Notes: a model not told the origin generated them from the sequence alone. DNA of 56,336 nucleotides from DAOUVR01 sp034430535 (GCA_964443325.1 CAYUCL010000010.1:1-56336), one strand, 5' to 3'; positions 1 to 8,197 are shown, counted from the stretch's first letter. Numbers and translations: made by a program.

Positions 1-454
1 TTTCCATCTCCATTTGGGAAGGTGGGTTCCATTTCATTTCACCCACCCTACTTCTTCAGCCAGGGGAGGGATTATTTATCCCGTTCACCCTGAGCTTGTC
101 GAAGGGCCTGTCCTGAGTTCACCGAAGGGCCGTTCATGGTTCGACGGGCTCACCACGAACGGTTTTGGCTTCGGTCAGCAACTCCAATTTCTGTAGTTGA
201 TCCGACTTGTCGGAGCACATTTGGCCCAATCCTTCAAAGAATGATGGGCAACTACATTTGATGACATAATAGCCATGTCATTCTGACCCTTCACAGAGTG
301 AAATCGAAGACTCGACTCTCGCCTAGGCGAGTCGCCTCTGGAGACTGGCGAGGGGAAGAATCTCGGTGGGTGAGGGCTACAGATTCTTCGTCGCTGCGCT
401 CCTCAGAATGACATCGAGGCGCTGAGCTCCATATTCTTAGGTGAAAATGATGGT
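1..454. repeat. Repeat-rich non-coding DNA with a palindromic family-1 copy and a MITE-like element
   Basis: No convincing gene lies here. Positions 82-162 carry a palindromic unit built from CCTGTCCTGAG, CGAAGGG and CGTTCATGGTTCGAC; related copies occur at 4806-5053 and 56171-56256. Positions 276-413 form a second element that begins TGTCATTCTGA and ends with the exact inverse, TCAGAATGACA, so it has 11-base terminal inverted repeats; a sister copy lies at 15055-15157. The short open frames across it have no family-like composition. It sits downstream of the response regulator gene and may carry that gene's transcript end. Confidence 0.7.
276..413. mobile_element. MITE-like element, TIR TGTCATTCTGA, copy 1
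   Basis: The element starts with TGTCATTCTGA and ends with TCAGAATGACA, perfect inverted repeats. The inside is rich in GAAGAATCT and AGATTCTTC motifs that also pair with one another. The copy at 15055-15157 has the same ends and similar internal motifs. It encodes no transposase, so it would be non-autonomous. No target-site duplication could be confirmed by eye. Confidence 0.55.
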
Positions 455-1105
455 TTATTCCGAATCGTCCCCTGCCATTCTACGGCGGACTGCATACAGG
501 GCAGCCTGTGTGCGGTCGGAAAGGTGCAGTTTTTGCAGGATGTTGGTCACATGGTTCTTCACCGTCTTTTCGCTTATCTGAAGCGAAGCAGCAATCTCCT
601 TATTGCTGTTGCCCCTGGCAATGAGGCGCAGCACCTCCTTCTCGCGCATAGTCAAATCCTCTTCAGCGATAACCTCGTCGCCTTTTGAAAGGTGATCCAT
701 CAACTTCTTCGCTATCGAGGGATCGAGGGAAGGCTCTCCTCGGTACACCACTCGAATTGCTTCCGCCAGGTCGGCTGGACTAGAGTCTTTCATCAGATAG
801 CCTAGCGCGCCCGCTCTGATGGCGGAGAAGACCCTGTCATCGTCGGAAAAGCTGGTGAGGACCAGGATGCGTGTACTCGGGCTGATGGCAGTAATCCGAC
901 GGATCGCGGCTATACCATCCACTTTGGGCATAACCAGGTCCATAAGCACCACATCTGGCAGAAGCTCAGCAACCTTCTCCACCGCCTCCAATCCATCGGC
1001 TGCCTCTCCCACTACATCGATATCGTCCTGGAGCTGCAGAAAGCTGTGCAGTCCCTGCCTTACCACCGGATGATCATCCGCTATTAGTACGCTGATCCTG
1101 TCCAT
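455..1105 (-). CDS. NarL/FixJ-family response regulator (LuxR-type output)
   Basis: This is a two-domain response regulator of the usual length (216 residues). The receiver domain, residues 4-120, keeps the acidic pair D10/D11, the phospho-acceptor D56 (in VVLMDLVMP), T84 and K106. The LuxR-type helix-turn-helix, residues 150-210, has the family signature LTMREKEVLRLIARG followed by NKEIA and KTVKNHV. It should bind DNA as a dimer when phosphorylated. The gene overlaps the 3' end of the histidine kinase by 32 bases in another frame, so the two are co-transcribed and probably translationally coupled, and the kinase is the likely phosphodonor. Target genes are not apparent from the window. Confidence 0.95.
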   Translation of the reverse strand: MDRISVLIADDHPVVRQGLHSFLQLQDDIDVVGEAADGLEAVEKVAELLPDVVLMDLVMPKVDGIAAIRRITAISPSTRILVLTSFSDDDRVFSAIRAGALGYLMKDSSPADLAEAIRVVYRGEPSLDPSIAKKLMDHLSKGDEVIAEEDLTMREKEVLRLIARGNSNKEIAASLQISEKTVKNHVTNILQKLHLSDRTQAALYAVRRRMAGDDSE

Positions 1106-2306
1106 GTCTCTCCTTCAGCGGCACCTGCACCATGATCCTGGTACCGCTACCTGGGACTGACTCTACCGCTAGCTGCCCGCCGAGGCTCTCAGCACGCTCA
1201 CGCATATTTTGCAACCCAAGCCCCGCTCTGCATTGGGACGCATCAAAACCGATGCCGTCATCCTCCACTCTGAGGCGAACCTGACCAGGTTTAAAAGTAA
1301 GTGACACTGAGGCTGAAGTTGCCTGCGAGTGTTTCGCTACGTTGTTTAACGCCTCCTGGGTAATGCGGAATAGCTCCCGCTCCATCGACGTTCCCTTTCG
1401 CCTCTCCCCCTCAATCATAAAGGTTGCTTCTATCCCTTCCCTCTCTGTGAAATCGTTAAGATAGGTTCTCATTGCGGTGGCCAATCCCCCTTCCACAGCA
1501 CCGGCGTCGCGCTCGGTGAGTAGCTGGCGCATCTGTTTTTGAGCCTCGCTAGCGGCAGCCCGAACCGATTCAATGTGTGTACTGGCAAGCTGAGTATCGC
1601 TTTCTACAAGGGTGCACGCCGCCTCCGAGTTGAGCACCACGCTGAAGAGCAGTTGAGAGATTGAATCGTGAAGGTCTCTGGCAATGCGAGTCCTCTCCCC
1701 CCTGAGCCTACTCTGGTATTCTCTTGCCTCTTTCTCACTATCCTCCAGGTCATCAGCCATCAAATTGATGCCTGCCTCAATGAGCGCCAGTTCGTCGTCG
1801 TGCCTGGAGACCTCGATCCTCTTGGACAGGTCCCCCATAGCCACGCCGCGCAGTACCTCAAATACATCGTTCAGCCACCGCTCCTTGATTCTGAGCCATC
1901 TCACCCCTCGAATCGCTCTCCACAGGTGAGATAGGGTGACACTCCACCTTTCATGTTTCGCTGCCTCAGTGAGCCAATCCAACGCCTCTACCTGCGTGTA
2001 AAACAGCTTCGCCTGCCGGGCTCTAGCCTCAGCCACCATGAATAGTCCCAGTGCCCGCATCGGCATCGATGAGGCAACGATAGCAATCTTGTCAGGTATG
2101 GCAAGACACCGCACAGCACCTTTTCTCGCCTCGACTGAGAACTTGCTGGCTCTGGTAGTGTCAAAGAGCAACTTTCTCCCATCTGAGATGCTGGCAAGGC
2201 GCAACACCTCCTCCGCTGCCGCCCTTGAGGTGACGCCATCCTGCTCGCCAACCAACACGATGCGAATTATGCCATCCTCGCCCCGATAAATCTTATTTTC
2301 GTCCAT
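1074..2306 (-). CDS. Soluble sensor histidine kinase (HisKA_3 type) with a STAS/SpoIIAA-like N-terminus
   Basis: This cytoplasmic histidine kinase pairs with the response regulator that follows. Counting from the GTG at 2318, residues 5-120 resemble a SpoIIAA/STAS-like sensor fold with no membrane span. Residues 145-200 look like a HAMP or linker coiled coil. The H-box is RDLHDS with H217, and the HATPase_c domain has the N-box EALNNVAKH, the G1 box DDGIGFD (353-359) and the G2 box GLGLQNM. I chose the ATG at 2306 (410 residues); the GTG at 2318 is possible and neither has a clear Shine-Dalgarno. The absence of transmembrane segments means it senses something inside the cell. The signal is unknown. 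Confidence 0.88.
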   Translation of the reverse strand: MDENKIYRGEDGIIRIVLVGEQDGVTSRAAAEEVLRLASISDGRKLLFDTTRASKFSVEARKGAVRCLAIPDKIAIVASSMPMRALGLFMVAEARARQAKLFYTQVEALDWLTEAAKHERWSVTLSHLWRAIRGVRWLRIKERWLNDVFEVLRGVAMGDLSKRIEVSRHDDELALIEAGINLMADDLEDSEKEAREYQSRLRGERTRIARDLHDSISQLLFSVVLNSEAACTLVESDTQLASTHIESVRAAASEAQKQMRQLLTERDAGAVEGGLATAMRTYLNDFTEREGIEATFMIEGERRKGTSMERELFRITQEALNNVAKHSQATSASVSLTFKPGQVRLRVEDDGIGFDASQCRAGLGLQNMRERAESLGGQLAVESVPGSGTRIMVQVPLKERHGQDQRTNSG

Positions 2307-2318
2307 TAAATTCCACAC

Positions 2319-2623
2319 ACTATTGATTTCTGTCTAATTTATACACTTTCTACTAAAATATGTCAAGTAGGGGAGAGAGGAAACATAACGATAAGGTATT
2401 ATGTATCCTCAATTCATTATCAGTCCTAGGACTAATTACCTATTGACTTATTCTATTAAATAGCATACTCTATAAACCTCTTTAAATAACAATGTATATA
2501 TATCATTAAGTATCGCGTATTGTTATCTCATTAGACCAACAAGAGGAGGTAGGAAGAGCGTAAGATTATTAAATGTAAATGGAAAATGGGAAAAATTCTA
2601 AACAGATAAGGAGGTGATACGAG
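2319..2623. other. AT-rich intergenic region between the histidine kinase and the pilin
   Basis: This divergent spacer of about 305 bases is much richer in A and T than its surroundings. It must hold the promoters of both flanking genes, but no single minus-35/minus-10 pair stands out. Its right end carries the pilin ribosome-binding site. I see no gene, repeat or RNA fold in it. Confidence 0.6.
2608..2617 (+). promoter_or_regulatory. Near-perfect Shine-Dalgarno of the pilin gene
   Basis: AAGGAGGTGA lies 6 bases before the ATG at 2624 and matches the 16S anti-Shine-Dalgarno over ten bases. It fixes the pilin start and implies very high translation, as expected for a structural pilin. Confidence 0.85.
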
Positions 2624-3193
2624 ATGATGGGAATTTGGAATAGATTTAAGGGGATGGGGCCCAGGAAGGCCGGTGGTGAGCGGGGCTTTACCCTGATCGA
2701 AATGCTAATCGTGATGGTCATCATCGCCATCCTTCTTGGTGGCGTCATCTACGCCATTGGCGGCTTCGGTGGTGGTGCTGAGAGCACCAGCTACGATTTG
2801 CACGTGCAGACGGTAGAGAACGCGTGCCTCGACTACTGGGTGGCTCACGACTATGAGTACCCGGTTTTCGATGCCGCGGGTGTATACTACGGCAACGGGA
2901 CCTATGCTCCAATTACCACTGTCCCTGGTCAGGGTGCAGATGAGTGTGGGATCGTCGATCTCTGTCTGCTATCGCACCTGGGCTATTTTGAGGTCGTCCC
3001 CAGTTCAGCGGTTGTCGTGGCTGGGGCCAATAACGACAACTGCGACGGCACTCAGGTCGTGTGCGCCGACTGCGCCAGCACCTCTCACTATGTCTTCTAC
3101 TGGAATGATACCGACGAGAAAGTGGTCACAGTGTGCCATGGCGTTGCCTGCACCGCGAACGATGCAGAAGGCTATCAGGACGTTTGGCCGTAG
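2624..3193 (+). CDS. Type IV pilin-like protein (prepilin, class III signal)
   Basis: This is a prepilin or pseudopilin of 189 residues. Its leader ends in the prepilin-peptidase motif G21/F22-TLIEM, with the conserved E26 (position 5 of the mature protein), followed by a hydrophobic helix (about 27-47). Residues 60-189 form a globular head with about nine cysteines, suggesting disulfides or metal binding in the exported head. The gene stands alone: no PilB, PilC, PilD or PilT homologue is nearby, so assembly machinery must be encoded elsewhere. A near-perfect ribosome-binding site precedes it and a strong terminator follows at 3244, so it is a highly expressed single-gene unit. It could be a structural pilin or a type II secretion-like pseudopilin. 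Confidence 0.88.
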   Translation: MMGIWNRFKGMGPRKAGGERGFTLIEMLIVMVIIAILLGGVIYAIGGFGGGAESTSYDLHVQTVENACLDYWVAHDYEYPVFDAAGVYYGNGTYAPITTVPGQGADECGIVDLCLLSHLGYFEVVPSSAVVVAGANNDNCDGTQVVCADCASTSHYVFYWNDTDEKVVTVCHGVACTANDAEGYQDVWP

Positions 3194-3243
3194 GCCCCAC
3201 CGGGCAGACTAGAGGATTATAACTGGAACTCCTGTTTGAGGAT

Positions 3244-3275
3244 AAAAGCAGCCCCGACAAGTCGGGGCTGCTTTT
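3244..3275 (+). terminator. Rho-independent terminator after the pilin gene
   Basis: A perfect 15-base inverted repeat (AAAAGCAGCCCCGAC, two-base loop AA, then its complement) ends in TTTT and lies 50 bases after the pilin stop. The A-run on the left arm means it would also work on the minus strand. Confidence 0.93.
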
Positions 3276-3497
3276 CTTTCTCCCACCCTCCGCAAGATGC
3301 CTGTCTTGGGTACACTCTCTTGAAACCTACACCCTTTTTGGTAAACCTCAAAACCGGGTAGGTTGGAGCATCCGCTCCAACCAAGCCTGGAGCAGATGCT
3401 CCAGGCTACCCTCTATATTATGCCTGCTTCGCAGCGTCACCGCGCCTCCCAGAATGACATAGGGTCGCTGCATTCGCTCAGAATGATAAGCGGTTGC
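3276..3497. repeat. Intergenic repeats (GGTTGGAGC palindrome family)
   Basis: Positions 3358-3410 hold two consecutive palindromes, GGTTGGAGCATCCGCTCCAACC-like and GCCTGGAGCAGATGCTCCAGGC-like; near-identical pairs occur at 4869-4921 and, partly, at 14879-14936. Positions 3435-3490 contain fragments with AGAATGACA, which resemble the ends of the element at 276-413. The open frame across this stretch is a shadow of repeats. Confidence 0.65.
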
Positions 3498-4268
3498 CTA
3501 CCTACGTCCAACCTCCGACCCGCCATCGACTACTATCGTCTGCCCGGTTATGAAGTTCGAAGCTGCGGAAGCGAGGAAGACCGCTGCGTAGGCTATATCC
3601 TCCGGCTGACCCAGGCGCCCCAGCGGTATTGCCTCCATCCGCTCCCGTATTTTCTCAGGGGTCTGTAAATCCAGTGCTGGCCTAACCGCTTCAGTATCAA
3701 TCAAGCCTGGGGCAATACAATTTACGTTTACGTTGTACTCCGCCCATAAGGCAGCCAATGACTTGGTCAGGCTAATGACCCCTGCCTTGGCTGCTCCATA
3801 GTGAGCCGAACCGGCAGAGGCTCTTAATCCAGCAACCGAGGATATATTTATGATCTTACCCTTCTTTTGCTCAACCATTGCCTTGCCCACAGCCTGGCTA
3901 CAGAGGAATGTCCCCTTGAGATTGATGGCCAGAATTGTGTCCCATCCCCTGGGGGACATCTTCTCCAGTGGCCATGCGGCGGCACCGCCGGCATTATTGA
4001 CCAGTATGTCGATCGTGCCAAATTCGTCCAAAGTCTGCTTCATCAGGTTATCCACCTGCTCAGCTTGTATCACATCGGTTTGCACTGCCAGTGAACGCCG
4101 GCCCATTTTTTCGATTTCAGCAGCTACCTTCTCCAGAACATCCGGCCTTCGGCTGGCGACTATCACATGCGCACCTGCCATGGCGAACGCCAGGGCGATA
4201 CCATGCCCTATTCCCGTCCCTCCACCGGTAACAATAGCTACTTTGTCAGTCAAGTCAAATACAGACAT
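3498..4268 (-). CDS. Short-chain dehydrogenase/reductase (SDR, FabG-like)
   Basis: This is a classical 256-residue SDR oxidoreductase using NAD(P)H. The Rossmann motif GGGTGIG is at 15-21, NNAGG at 91-95, and the catalytic set is N116, S144, Y157 and K161 (Y-GAA-K). The end, with FITGQTIVVDGG, is typical of FabG-like enzymes, so a 3-oxoacyl or secondary-alcohol substrate is likely. The start has AAAGGAG a few bases upstream. It lies 17 bases downstream of the DUF6391-like gene on the same strand. The adjacent gene does not reveal the substrate, so the exact activity is open. Confidence 0.93.
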   Translation of the reverse strand: MSVFDLTDKVAIVTGGGTGIGHGIALAFAMAGAHVIVASRRPDVLEKVAAEIEKMGRRSLAVQTDVIQAEQVDNLMKQTLDEFGTIDILVNNAGGAAAWPLEKMSPRGWDTILAINLKGTFLCSQAVGKAMVEQKKGKIINISSVAGLRASAGSAHYGAAKAGVISLTKSLAALWAEYNVNVNCIAPGLIDTEAVRPALDLQTPEKIRERMEAIPLGRLGQPEDIAYAAVFLASAASNFITGQTIVVDGGSEVGRR

Positions 4269-4285
4269 ATCAAAAACTCCTTTCT

Positions 4286-4774
4286 CTACTCTCTAGTGGT
4301 CTCTATCTTGTGAAGCATTCTTGCACCCACACCGCGACGGGTTATCCGCTTGATGCTCACACCGGTGAGGTTCGAGGTAGTGGTCACATGTTTCTGTACC
4401 GCTCTGCCAACGGGACGAGAAGCGACGATAGCCCACGTTGCTGCTACGATAACCGGGAGCAAACGCTTCCTTCGGTCTTTGCTCCCCATGACAATAAGGC
4501 TGGCTATCCCTGCCATTATCCCAGCTACGACAAGGTTTGTGCCGCAAAATGGCGACAATGCAAGCTCGCTCTCCCCCTTCTGTAGGTGCTCTAAGCCCTC
4601 TGTGACGGCGTCACGAACCTCCTCGGTGGGAACATCGCCGTAGATATAGAACCCGTCGAGAGTGGCAAACCCAATCATCCTGGTATTCACACCCACTTTC
4701 TTAATTAACAAGGCGATAGTGGCGTGCTCCAGGGCGTGGTTCTGTCGCAACGCAGTGATAATATTGCCGTTCAT
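4286..4774 (-). CDS. DUF6391-like membrane protein
   Basis: This 162-residue protein begins with the motif LRQNHALEHATI, which I associate with the uncharacterised DUF6391 family of cyanobacteria and Chloroflexota. After a soluble N-terminal part (residues 1-80) there are two hydrophobic segments, about 83-98 and 106-122, and a basic C-terminus, so it is probably an inner-membrane protein. AGGAGG lies 5 bases before the ATG. It is the first gene of a two-gene unit with the SDR. No function is known. Family assignment is from memory of the motif. Confidence 0.75.
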   Translation of the reverse strand: MNGNIITALRQNHALEHATIALLIKKVGVNTRMIGFATLDGFYIYGDVPTEEVRDAVTEGLEHLQKGESELALSPFCGTNLVVAGIMAGIASLIVMGSKDRRKRLLPVIVAATWAIVASRPVGRAVQKHVTTTSNLTGVSIKRITRRGVGARMLHKIETTRE

Positions 4775-5224
4775 ATCTGCCTCCTACACTATAATTTAAA
4801 AGTAGCCTTATTCCGTTCGTCCTGTCCTTCTGCGGAAGGATGTCGAAGGTCCTTTCCTTTTATAGGGTGTAGGTTGGAGCATCCGCTCCAACCAAGCCTA
4901 GAGCAGATGCTCTAGGCTACCTATTATAACGTAATAATAAATTTAGTTCGTTCATACATTTGTTTTAGGGCCGTTCATGTTTCTAAAGGCGACTCGCCTA
5001 TGGCGAGGTTCGACAGGCCTGTCCTGAGCGCAGTCGAAGGGCTCATCGCGAACTGCACCTGTCACGACTTGTTTTCACTATTTGCTGATGTACAGCTACC
5101 CATAACGCTTTGGTAAGTTTATGCGATGCTGCGAAACATGTATAGGTAGCTATCGCTCCACATCTAGTAGGCAAGTGTATCAAGCCATCAGATTGGCGTC
5201 AAGCCAGAGGTTGTCTACGAACCT

Positions 5225-5250
5225 GAAACCCCTGTAATTACAGGGGTTTC
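5225..5250. repeat. Perfect 26-base palindrome
   Basis: GAAACCCCTGTAA is followed directly by its reverse complement with no spacer. It would form a strong hairpin in RNA but lacks a following T-run on the plus strand, so a terminator role is uncertain. Confidence 0.6.
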
Positions 5251-5253
5251 ATC

Positions 5254-5377
5254 TGTCATTGCGAGGTCGCCGAGGCCGACTTGCCTTTGGCGAGAGCACT
5301 AGCGACAAAGCAATCTCGGCTGAGGTGGGCAACCATGAGATTGCCACGCTTCGCCTTCGGCTCCGCTCGCAATGACA
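5254..5377. mobile_element. MITE-like element, TIR TGTCATTGCGAG
   Basis: This 124-base element has perfect 12-base terminal inverted repeats, TGTCATTGCGAG and CTCGCAATGACA. Internal motifs AAGCAATCTCG and GAGATTGC pair with each other, giving a cruciform-like unit. It is distinct from the TGTCATTCTGA family but has similar architecture. It contains no gene. Confidence 0.6.
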
Positions 5378-5511
5378 CGAAGGGGACGGCCCAGCATGAC
5401 ATGGTCAAAGGTAGGGAATGTAGCGTCGTCCTTCCTCAGAAGGACGACATAAAATTCGTTGCCACTCGCAGAGTCGAGTCTTCGACAGGAGTGGCAACGC
5501 TACTTATATCG

Positions 5512-5540
5512 TTGACATAGTTGAACCACCATTGTAACAT
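5512..5540 (+). promoter_or_regulatory. Sigma-70-type promoter of yifB
   Basis: TTGACA at 5512 and TAACAT at 5535 are separated by exactly 17 bases, close to consensus. The predicted start of transcription is about 27 bases before the yifB ATG. Confidence 0.7.
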
Positions 5541-5573
5541 TGCCGATGTAGCTAGCTACAGAAGTTCCAAAAA

Positions 5574-7097
5574 ATGTTAGCCAATGTGACGAGCTGTGCC
5601 GTTGTGGGGTTGGAGGGAGCCATTGTGGAGGTAGAGGTGGACATCGCCTCAGGATTGCCCACCTTCACCATCGTTGGTCTCCCCGATACAGCAGTTCAGG
5701 AGGCACGTGAAAGAGTGAGAGCCGCTATCAGGAACTCTGGCCTGACCTTCCCTATGAAGCGAATCACTGTTAACCTCGCACCTGCTGACTTGAAAAAAGA
5801 GGGGCCCGCCTATGATCTCCCCATCGCCGTTGGCATTCTCCTCAGCACGGAGCAGGTCTTCGCCGATGTATCACAGATGCTTTTCCTGGGGGAACTCTCC
5901 CTCGATGGCAGCCTGCGTCATACACACGGCATTCTCCCCATGGTGGCTGTTGCTAAAGATAAAGGATTTCATACTGTCTTTGTCCCTGCTTCAGATGCCA
6001 AGGAAGCCTCCTTGATCGAGGGACTGAAAACAATCCCGGTCAACTCATTGGCCGAGCTGGCATCTCACCTCCGTGGGGAGGCAATCATCCCCGATTACCA
6101 TCCAAATGGCGAGCTTGAGGATATGGTTTTGGTAAGTGGAGCGGTGATGGACATCGCCCATATAAAGGGACAGGAGCATGTGAAGCGGGCGCTGGAGGTG
6201 GCTGCTGCGGGTGGACATAGCATGTTGATGAGCGGTCCTCCCGGCAGTGGCAAGACTTTGCTGGCACGCTCCATGCCATCGATACTGCCCAAAATGAGCA
6301 TGACTGAGGCATTGGAGGTGACAAAGGTCTACAGCGTGAGCGGGCTTTTACCACAAGACACCCCGTTAGTTATGCAGCGCCCCTTTCGCTCCCCCCATTA
6401 TACTATCTCCCATGCTGGGCTAGTCGGTGGGGGGCGCTGGCCAAGGCCTGGTGAAATCAGCCTCAGCCATCGCGGGGTGCTCTTCCTTGATGAGTTGCCC
6501 GAGTTTGGGCACGCTGTGCTTGAGGTATTGCGCCAGCCCATTGAAGATAAGGTTGTTACTATCAGTCGCGCTCAGGGAAGCCTTACATTTCCAGCGAACT
6601 TCATGCTAATTGCAGCGATGAATCCCTGCCCGTGCGGCTATTATGGCGACCCGTTGAAGGAGTGCACCTGCACGCCGGGCATGATCTCTCGCTACCAGAA
6701 ACGAGTTAGTGGCCCGCTCCTCGATAGGATCGACATCTTCGTGGTAGTGCCACGCATCGAATATGAGAAGCTCACCGACGAAAGACTAGGCGAGGAGTCG
6801 GACAGCGTCCGCTCAAGGGTTGAGGAGGCCCGCTCAATCCAGCGGGAGCGATTTCAGGGCACGGTTCTCACATGCAATGCAGAGATGACTCCTGTGGAGG
6901 TGAGAGAGTTTTGCCAGGTGGAGACTGAGGCGCAGAGCCTGCTCAGGACAGCGATGAAACAACTGGTTCTGTCTGCCCGTGCATTTCACCGAGTTTTGAA
7001 GCTCTCCCGCACCATAGCTGATCTCGCCAAAGCCGAAACGATAACTGCCAGCCACCTCGCTGAGGCGCTCCAGTATCGCCCGAGGAGCCTATTCTAA
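5574..7097 (+). CDS. YifB/ComM family Mg-chelatase-like AAA+ ATPase
   Basis: This is a full-length (507 residues) YifB/ComM protein. The N-terminal ChlI-like (Lon-type fold) domain covers residues 20-140. The AAA+ core has Walker A GPPGSGKT at 221-228 and Walker B GVLFLDELP at 301-309. A cysteine cluster (C352, C354, C364, C366) lies in a loop typical of the family. The C-terminal Mg-chelatase-like domain covers about 400-500. In Vibrio, ComM is a hexameric branch-migration helicase that helps integrate transformed DNA; this protein may do the same. It is monocistronic with its own promoter. The ATG at 5574 matches family N-termini (MLANV). Confidence 0.95.
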   Translation: MLANVTSCAVVGLEGAIVEVEVDIASGLPTFTIVGLPDTAVQEARERVRAAIRNSGLTFPMKRITVNLAPADLKKEGPAYDLPIAVGILLSTEQVFADVSQMLFLGELSLDGSLRHTHGILPMVAVAKDKGFHTVFVPASDAKEASLIEGLKTIPVNSLAELASHLRGEAIIPDYHPNGELEDMVLVSGAVMDIAHIKGQEHVKRALEVAAAGGHSMLMSGPPGSGKTLLARSMPSILPKMSMTEALEVTKVYSVSGLLPQDTPLVMQRPFRSPHYTISHAGLVGGGRWPRPGEISLSHRGVLFLDELPEFGHAVLEVLRQPIEDKVVTISRAQGSLTFPANFMLIAAMNPCPCGYYGDPLKECTCTPGMISRYQKRVSGPLLDRIDIFVVVPRIEYEKLTDERLGEESDSVRSRVEEARSIQRERFQGTVLTCNAEMTPVEVREFCQVETEAQSLLRTAMKQLVLSARAFHRVLKLSRTIADLAKAETITASHLAEALQYRPRSLF

Positions 7098-7220
7098 AAG
7101 CATGGGTTGCCGCCATGAAGCGGGGGCATTCCTCGAACCATTCTCGAATTAAGACATATATATTGACATAAAGGCGATATTGATTCGCCAGCGATGGAAA
7201 TCTTGCTGGGAGGAATTACT

Positions 7221-8195
7221 ATGGATTGGACTCCTGTCTTGGATTGGCTCGCTTCCCACGGTGTTCGCATTCTCATCATCATTCTCGCTGGTGCCGCTCT
7301 ATACTATGCGTTGCGCAAGTTGGTCCCACCAGCAGTTAGGCATAGTATGGAAATGAGGCATGGCATAAAAAGGCGGATGAAGAAAAAGGACGCGGAGGAG
7401 ATGAAGAAGAGAGCAGAAACCGTGTCCCGCATTTTTGTGGGCACGGGCACGGTGCTTATCATCGTGGCGGCTATCTTTATGATCCTTTCTGAAGTGGGGA
7501 TAAATATTACACCCCTTATTGCTGGCCTGGGGATCGCTGGCATCGCCGTTGGCTTTGGCGCTCAGAGCCTGGTTAAGGACATTATCGCTGGGATTTTTAT
7601 TCTTCTGGAAAATCAGTACAGAGTGGGTGATGTAGTGCGAGTTGCCGATATCGCTGGGATAGTAGAGGAGATTAACCTGAGGAGAACCGTCCTCAGAGAC
7701 CTCGATGGTATAGTGCATTTCGTCCCCAACGGTGAAATCAAGGTAGCATCCAACTTCACCAAGGAATGGTCTCGGGTTAATCTGAACGTCTCTGTAGCCT
7801 ATGACACCAACCTCGATCATGCCATCGCCGTCATCAACAAGGTGGGAGCGGGTATGGCCGAAGAGCCCTACTGGAAATCGCTTATCTTGAAGCCACCCCA
7901 GGCTATCAGGGTGGATAAACTTGGTGATTCGGGGATCGAGATCAAGATACTCGGGGACACCAAGCCGATAATGCAGTGGGAAGTCATGGGCGAGCTAAGG
8001 AAGAGGCTTAAAAAAGCTTTCGATGGAGAAGGCATCGAGATCCCCTGGCCCCACACCAAGGTCTACTTTGGCAATCTTCCACCACAAGTGTCCACCGGTG
8101 AAGCGCAAACGCTCTCTGGGTCTGTTGAAGTCCCACCATCGGCAGCACCACGAAAAACCACGCCGACGACCCCGGAGGATGATGCCGGGGAATAA
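7221..8195 (+). CDS. MscS-family small-conductance mechanosensitive channel
   Basis: This inner-membrane channel opens on hypo-osmotic shock. From the ATG at 7221 (324 residues) there are three hydrophobic segments: about residues 12-33, 74-95, and the pore helix around 98-130 with the family sequence GIAGIAVGFGAQSLVKD. The MscS beta domain (VGDVVRV, then RRTVLRDLDG and VPNGEI) and a C-terminal alpha/beta domain follow. I chose 7221 over the ATG at 7194 because GGAGG lies 7 bases before it. The last 40 residues are Pro/Ser/Thr-rich and probably disordered. It is followed 2 bases later by trehalose-phosphatase, tying the channel to osmolyte metabolism. Confidence 0.94.
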   Translation: MDWTPVLDWLASHGVRILIIILAGAALYYALRKLVPPAVRHSMEMRHGIKRRMKKKDAEEMKKRAETVSRIFVGTGTVLIIVAAIFMILSEVGINITPLIAGLGIAGIAVGFGAQSLVKDIIAGIFILLENQYRVGDVVRVADIAGIVEEINLRRTVLRDLDGIVHFVPNGEIKVASNFTKEWSRVNLNVSVAYDTNLDHAIAVINKVGAGMAEEPYWKSLILKPPQAIRVDKLGDSGIEIKILGDTKPIMQWEVMGELRKRLKKAFDGEGIEIPWPHTKVYFGNLPPQVSTGEAQTLSGSVEVPPSAAPRKTTPTTPEDDAGE

Positions 8196-8197
8196 CC

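Larger units (their letters stand above)
4775..5573. repeat. Dense cluster of dispersed repeats
   Basis: This 800-base gene-free stretch is a patchwork of repeats. A degenerate CCTGTCCTTCTGCGG unit lies near 4815-4856. The GGTTGGAGC double palindrome is at 4869-4921. A family-1 palindrome with CCTGTCCTGAGCG is at about 4970-5053. A perfect 26-base palindrome (GAAACCCCTGTAA and its complement) is at 5225-5250. A MITE-like element is at 5254-5377. The last 60 bases hold the yifB promoter. The open frame 5281-5520 runs through the repeat and is not a gene. Confidence 0.75.

Noticed and set aside
82..162. Palindromic repeats considered as a CRISPR array
   Set aside because: The copies are scattered, not regularly spaced, differ from each other and have no cas genes nearby.
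14..196. 60-codon open frame at the left edge
   Set aside because: It lies across a palindromic repeat and has no ribosome-binding site or family-like composition.
3363..3668. 101-codon plus-strand frame overlapping the SDR gene
   Set aside because: It is antisense to a well-supported SDR gene and begins in repeats.
5281..5520. 79-codon open frame before yifB
   Set aside because: It runs through the TGTCATTGCGAG element and the yifB promoter; an ORF created by repeat sequence.
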